Shown here: positions 62,467-64,000 of the stretch, one piece after another
How positions within the stretch are numbered: position 1 is the first letter of the stretch
How the letters are laid out: the number at the start of each line of letters is the position of its first letter
Assembly (NCBI RefSeq): GCF_016805305.1
Contig: NZ_JAERQN010000016.1
Location: 1 to 64,000, forward strand
Source: Falsiroseomonas ponticola
Lineage (GTDB): Bacteria; Pseudomonadota; Alphaproteobacteria; Acetobacterales; Acetobacteraceae
DNA: 64,000 nucleotides
Direction of reading: 5' to 3'
The notes under the pieces: model-generated
What the model was told of the DNA's origin: nothing
Database searches by the model: none
The model's input: the letters and a program-made list of their open reading frames with translations, nothing else
Position numbers and translations under genes: made by a program

Positions 62467-62564
62467 ATTGCCGCTCTGTCATCTTGCGGCCCCGCCCGCC
62501 CGGCCGCCATGGTGCCCCCCGAAAGCGGCGCGATGACGCCGCCCGGGGAGGATCGGTCGAGGGC

Positions 62565-63440
62565 ATGGATCTCGCGGCGACCATCGTGCTGAACGGGCTG
62601 ACGCTCGCCGCGCTGTACTTCGTAGTGGCCAGCGGCTTCTCGCTCATCTTCGGGCTCATGCGCGTGGTGAACATGGCGCATGGCGCGATGTATCTCGTGG
62701 CGGGCTATGTCGGCTACGCGGTCTTCGAACCGCTCTATGACCGCGATGTCTGGTACGCCTGGTATGCCGGCCTCGCCGCCGGCGTCGCCTTCGCGGCCGT
62801 CTTCGGCGCGGCGGTGCAGGTGGCGCTGCTCGGCTGGATGCAGGGGCAGGAGCTGCGGCAGGCGTTGGTCACGATCGGCCTGTCCATCATCGTGGCCGAC
62901 CAGCTCCTCGCCTTCTATGGCGGCACGCCGCGGCAGTTCTTCGCCCCCGATGCGATCTTCGGCGCGACGCAGCTGCCGGGCATCGGCGGCTACCCGACCT
63001 TCCGCCTGGTGCAGATCGGCGTCGCGGTCGCGGTCGGCATCGGGCTCTGGCTGCTGCTGAACCGGACGCGGCTTGGCATCATGATCCGCGCCGGCGTGGA
63101 TGACCGGCAGATGCTCGGCGCCTGCGGGGTCAATGTGCCGCTGGTCGGCATCGCGGTCTTCGCCCTGGGCGCGGCGCTGGCGGGGCTCGGCGGCGTCATC
63201 GGCGCCACGGCGCAGCCGCTGGCCATGGGGGCGGATGGGCGCTTCCTGCTGATCTCCCTCGTGGTGGTGATCGTGGGCGGCATGGGCAGCGTCACCGGTA
63301 CGGCGGTGGGTGCCGTGCTGATCGGCCTCGCGGAGCAGATCGGCCAGGCGCTGTTCCCGACCTATTCGGTGATCCTGACCTTCGTCATCATGGTCGCCGT
63401 GCTGGCGCTGCGGCCGCAGGGGATCCTGGGCCGTGCATAG
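62565..63440 (+). CDS. livH: Branched-chain amino-acid-type ABC transporter permease LivH
   Basis: A 291-residue HAAT-family permease with about eight hydrophobic segments. Family blocks are FSLIFGLMRVVNMAHGAMYL, RQALVTIGLSIIVADQLLAF, the cytoplasmic MIRAGVDDRQMLGACGVNVP and ISLVVVIVGGMGSVTGTAVG. The ATG at 62565 is the conserved start; the frame open before it lacks family sequence. Cargo may be an amino acid or another small compound such as an amide or aromatic acid. LivM overlaps its end. Confidence 0.93.
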   Translation: MDLAATIVLNGLTLAALYFVVASGFSLIFGLMRVVNMAHGAMYLVAGYVGYAVFEPLYDRDVWYAWYAGLAAGVAFAAVFGAAVQVALLGWMQGQELRQALVTIGLSIIVADQLLAFYGGTPRQFFAPDAIFGATQLPGIGGYPTFRLVQIGVAVAVGIGLWLLLNRTRLGIMIRAGVDDRQMLGACGVNVPLVGIAVFALGAALAGLGGVIGATAQPLAMGADGRFLLISLVVVIVGGMGSVTGTAVGAVLIGLAEQIGQALFPTYSVILTFVIMVAVLALRPQGILGRA

Positions 63441-64000
63441 GCGCGCGATACCTGCCACGCTGGTCGTGTTGGCGTTGCTGCTGGCGCTGCCCTGGCTGCT
63501 GCCGCAATTCATGCCGGCGAACCAGGCGCAGTTCTGGACGGCGAACATCCTCGGCCGCGCCATCGTCTTCGGCATCATCGCGATGTCGCTCACCTTCCTC
63601 GCGACCTATGGCGGCTTCATCTCGCTCGCGCAGATGATGATCGCGGGTGTCGCGGGCTACACGCTGGCGATCTTCGTGGAGGGTGCCTTGCCGCGGATCG
63701 TCGGTGGCTGGGGCTACGCCGCGGCCATCCCGCTCAGCCTGCTGGCCGCCACGGTGATGGGGCTGGTGGTTGGCGCCATCAGCGTCCGCACGCGCGACAT
63801 CTACCTGCTGATGATCACGCTGGCGCTCGCCATGGGCGTGTTCCGCTTCATCGAGACGAACATCGCCTGGTTCAACGGCTATGAGGGCATCCGCAACGTC
63901 GTCGGCCCGACGGTCTTCGGCCTCGATTTCCGCAATGCCTTCGTCTTCTACCACATCGCGCTCGGCACGGCGGCGGCGCTGTTCCTCGGCGTGCTCTACC
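63433..64000 (+). CDS. livM: Branched-chain amino-acid-type ABC transporter permease LivM (partial, runs off window)
   Basis: An open frame from a GTG at 63433, overlapping the livH stop by 8 bases, and continuing to the window edge (189 complete codons seen). The translation has LivM features: a hydrophobic start (TLVVLALLLALPWLLPQF), AIVFGIIAMSLTFLATYGGF followed by ISLAQMMIAGVAGY, and SVRTRDIYLLMITLALAMGV. The C-terminal part and the expected LivG, LivF and LivK genes lie outside the window. Normal LivM length would be about 320 residues. Confidence 0.88.
   Translation, partial: MHRRAIPATLVVLALLLALPWLLPQFMPANQAQFWTANILGRAIVFGIIAMSLTFLATYGGFISLAQMMIAGVAGYTLAIFVEGALPRIVGGWGYAAAIPLSLLAATVMGLVVGAISVRTRDIYLLMITLALAMGVFRFIETNIAWFNGYEGIRNVVGPTVFGLDFRNAFVFYHIALGTAAALFLGVLY

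Overview
The window is about 70% GC, densely packed and in places fully overlapping. The best taxonomic guess is an alphaproteobacterium of the Acetobacteraceae (Roseomonas-like), inferred from the GC content, the mix of protein families and the wealth of periplasmic-binding-protein transport systems; no rRNA or other phylogenetic marker is present to prove it. I found no tRNA, rRNA, insertion sequence, integrase, CRISPR array or prophage gene. It reads as a chromosomal or megaplasmid catabolic region: modules that each pair an importer with a few soluble enzymes and a local regulator.

Layout. (1) 225-2568, minus: GNAT, hydroxyacid dehydrogenase and Lrp regulator. (2) 2794-4747, plus: HAD dehalogenase-like protein and a PuuB-like amine oxidase. 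(3) 4728-11270, minus: a class III aminotransferase heading a peptide/opine-type ABC operon whose two ATPases are fused. (4) 11400-15152, minus: a three-subunit opine/amino-acid dehydrogenase (HcnABC/OoxAB-like) with a TctC binding protein. A divergent LysR gene follows, then a plus-strand hydantoinase/oxoprolinase operon (HyuA, HyuB, flavin oxidase, 16254-21608). Two near-identical 15-bp LysR-type boxes sit on either side of the LysR gene. (5) 21826-29902: SDR, TRAP transporter, second SDR, old yellow enzyme plus DHDPS-like lyase, and another flavin oxidase. (6) 30245-38627: a second peptide/opine ABC operon, a divergent RraA-like protein, a 2-oxoglutarate oxygenase and a LacI regulator with a perfect 17-bp palindrome upstream. 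(7) 38903-48890, plus: a double-length CaiB/BaiF CoA-transferase, a hot-dog dehydratase-like protein, an enolase-superfamily enzyme and a third peptide/opine ABC operon. (8) 48903-60188: a xylose-type locus, with ROK regulator, sugar-type oxidoreductase and ThuA protein on the minus strand and, divergently, a CUT1 sugar transporter without its ATPase, a TIM-barrel epimerase, another oxidoreductase, xylulokinase and xylose isomerase. (9) 60218-62448: an unusual regulator joining a PEP-hydrolase/TIM-barrel domain to a degenerate sigma-54-activator-type AAA+ domain and a Fis helix-turn-helix, faced by a stand-alone relative of its own TIM-barrel domain. (10) 62565-64000: the start of a branched-chain amino-acid (HAAT) transporter operon, cut by the window edge.

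How the genes work together. Most importers are translationally coupled to each other by ATGA, GTGA or TGATG overlaps and lie beside enzymes that could process the cargo. Examples are oxidase plus aminotransferase for amines, opine dehydrogenase with a periplasmic binding protein, and hydantoinase plus flavin oxidase for N-substituted amino acids. Xylose uptake followed by XylA and XylB gives xylulose-5-phosphate. Substrates other than xylose are inferred from family and neighbourhood only. The part most worth following up is the 60.2-62.5 kb regulator pair.
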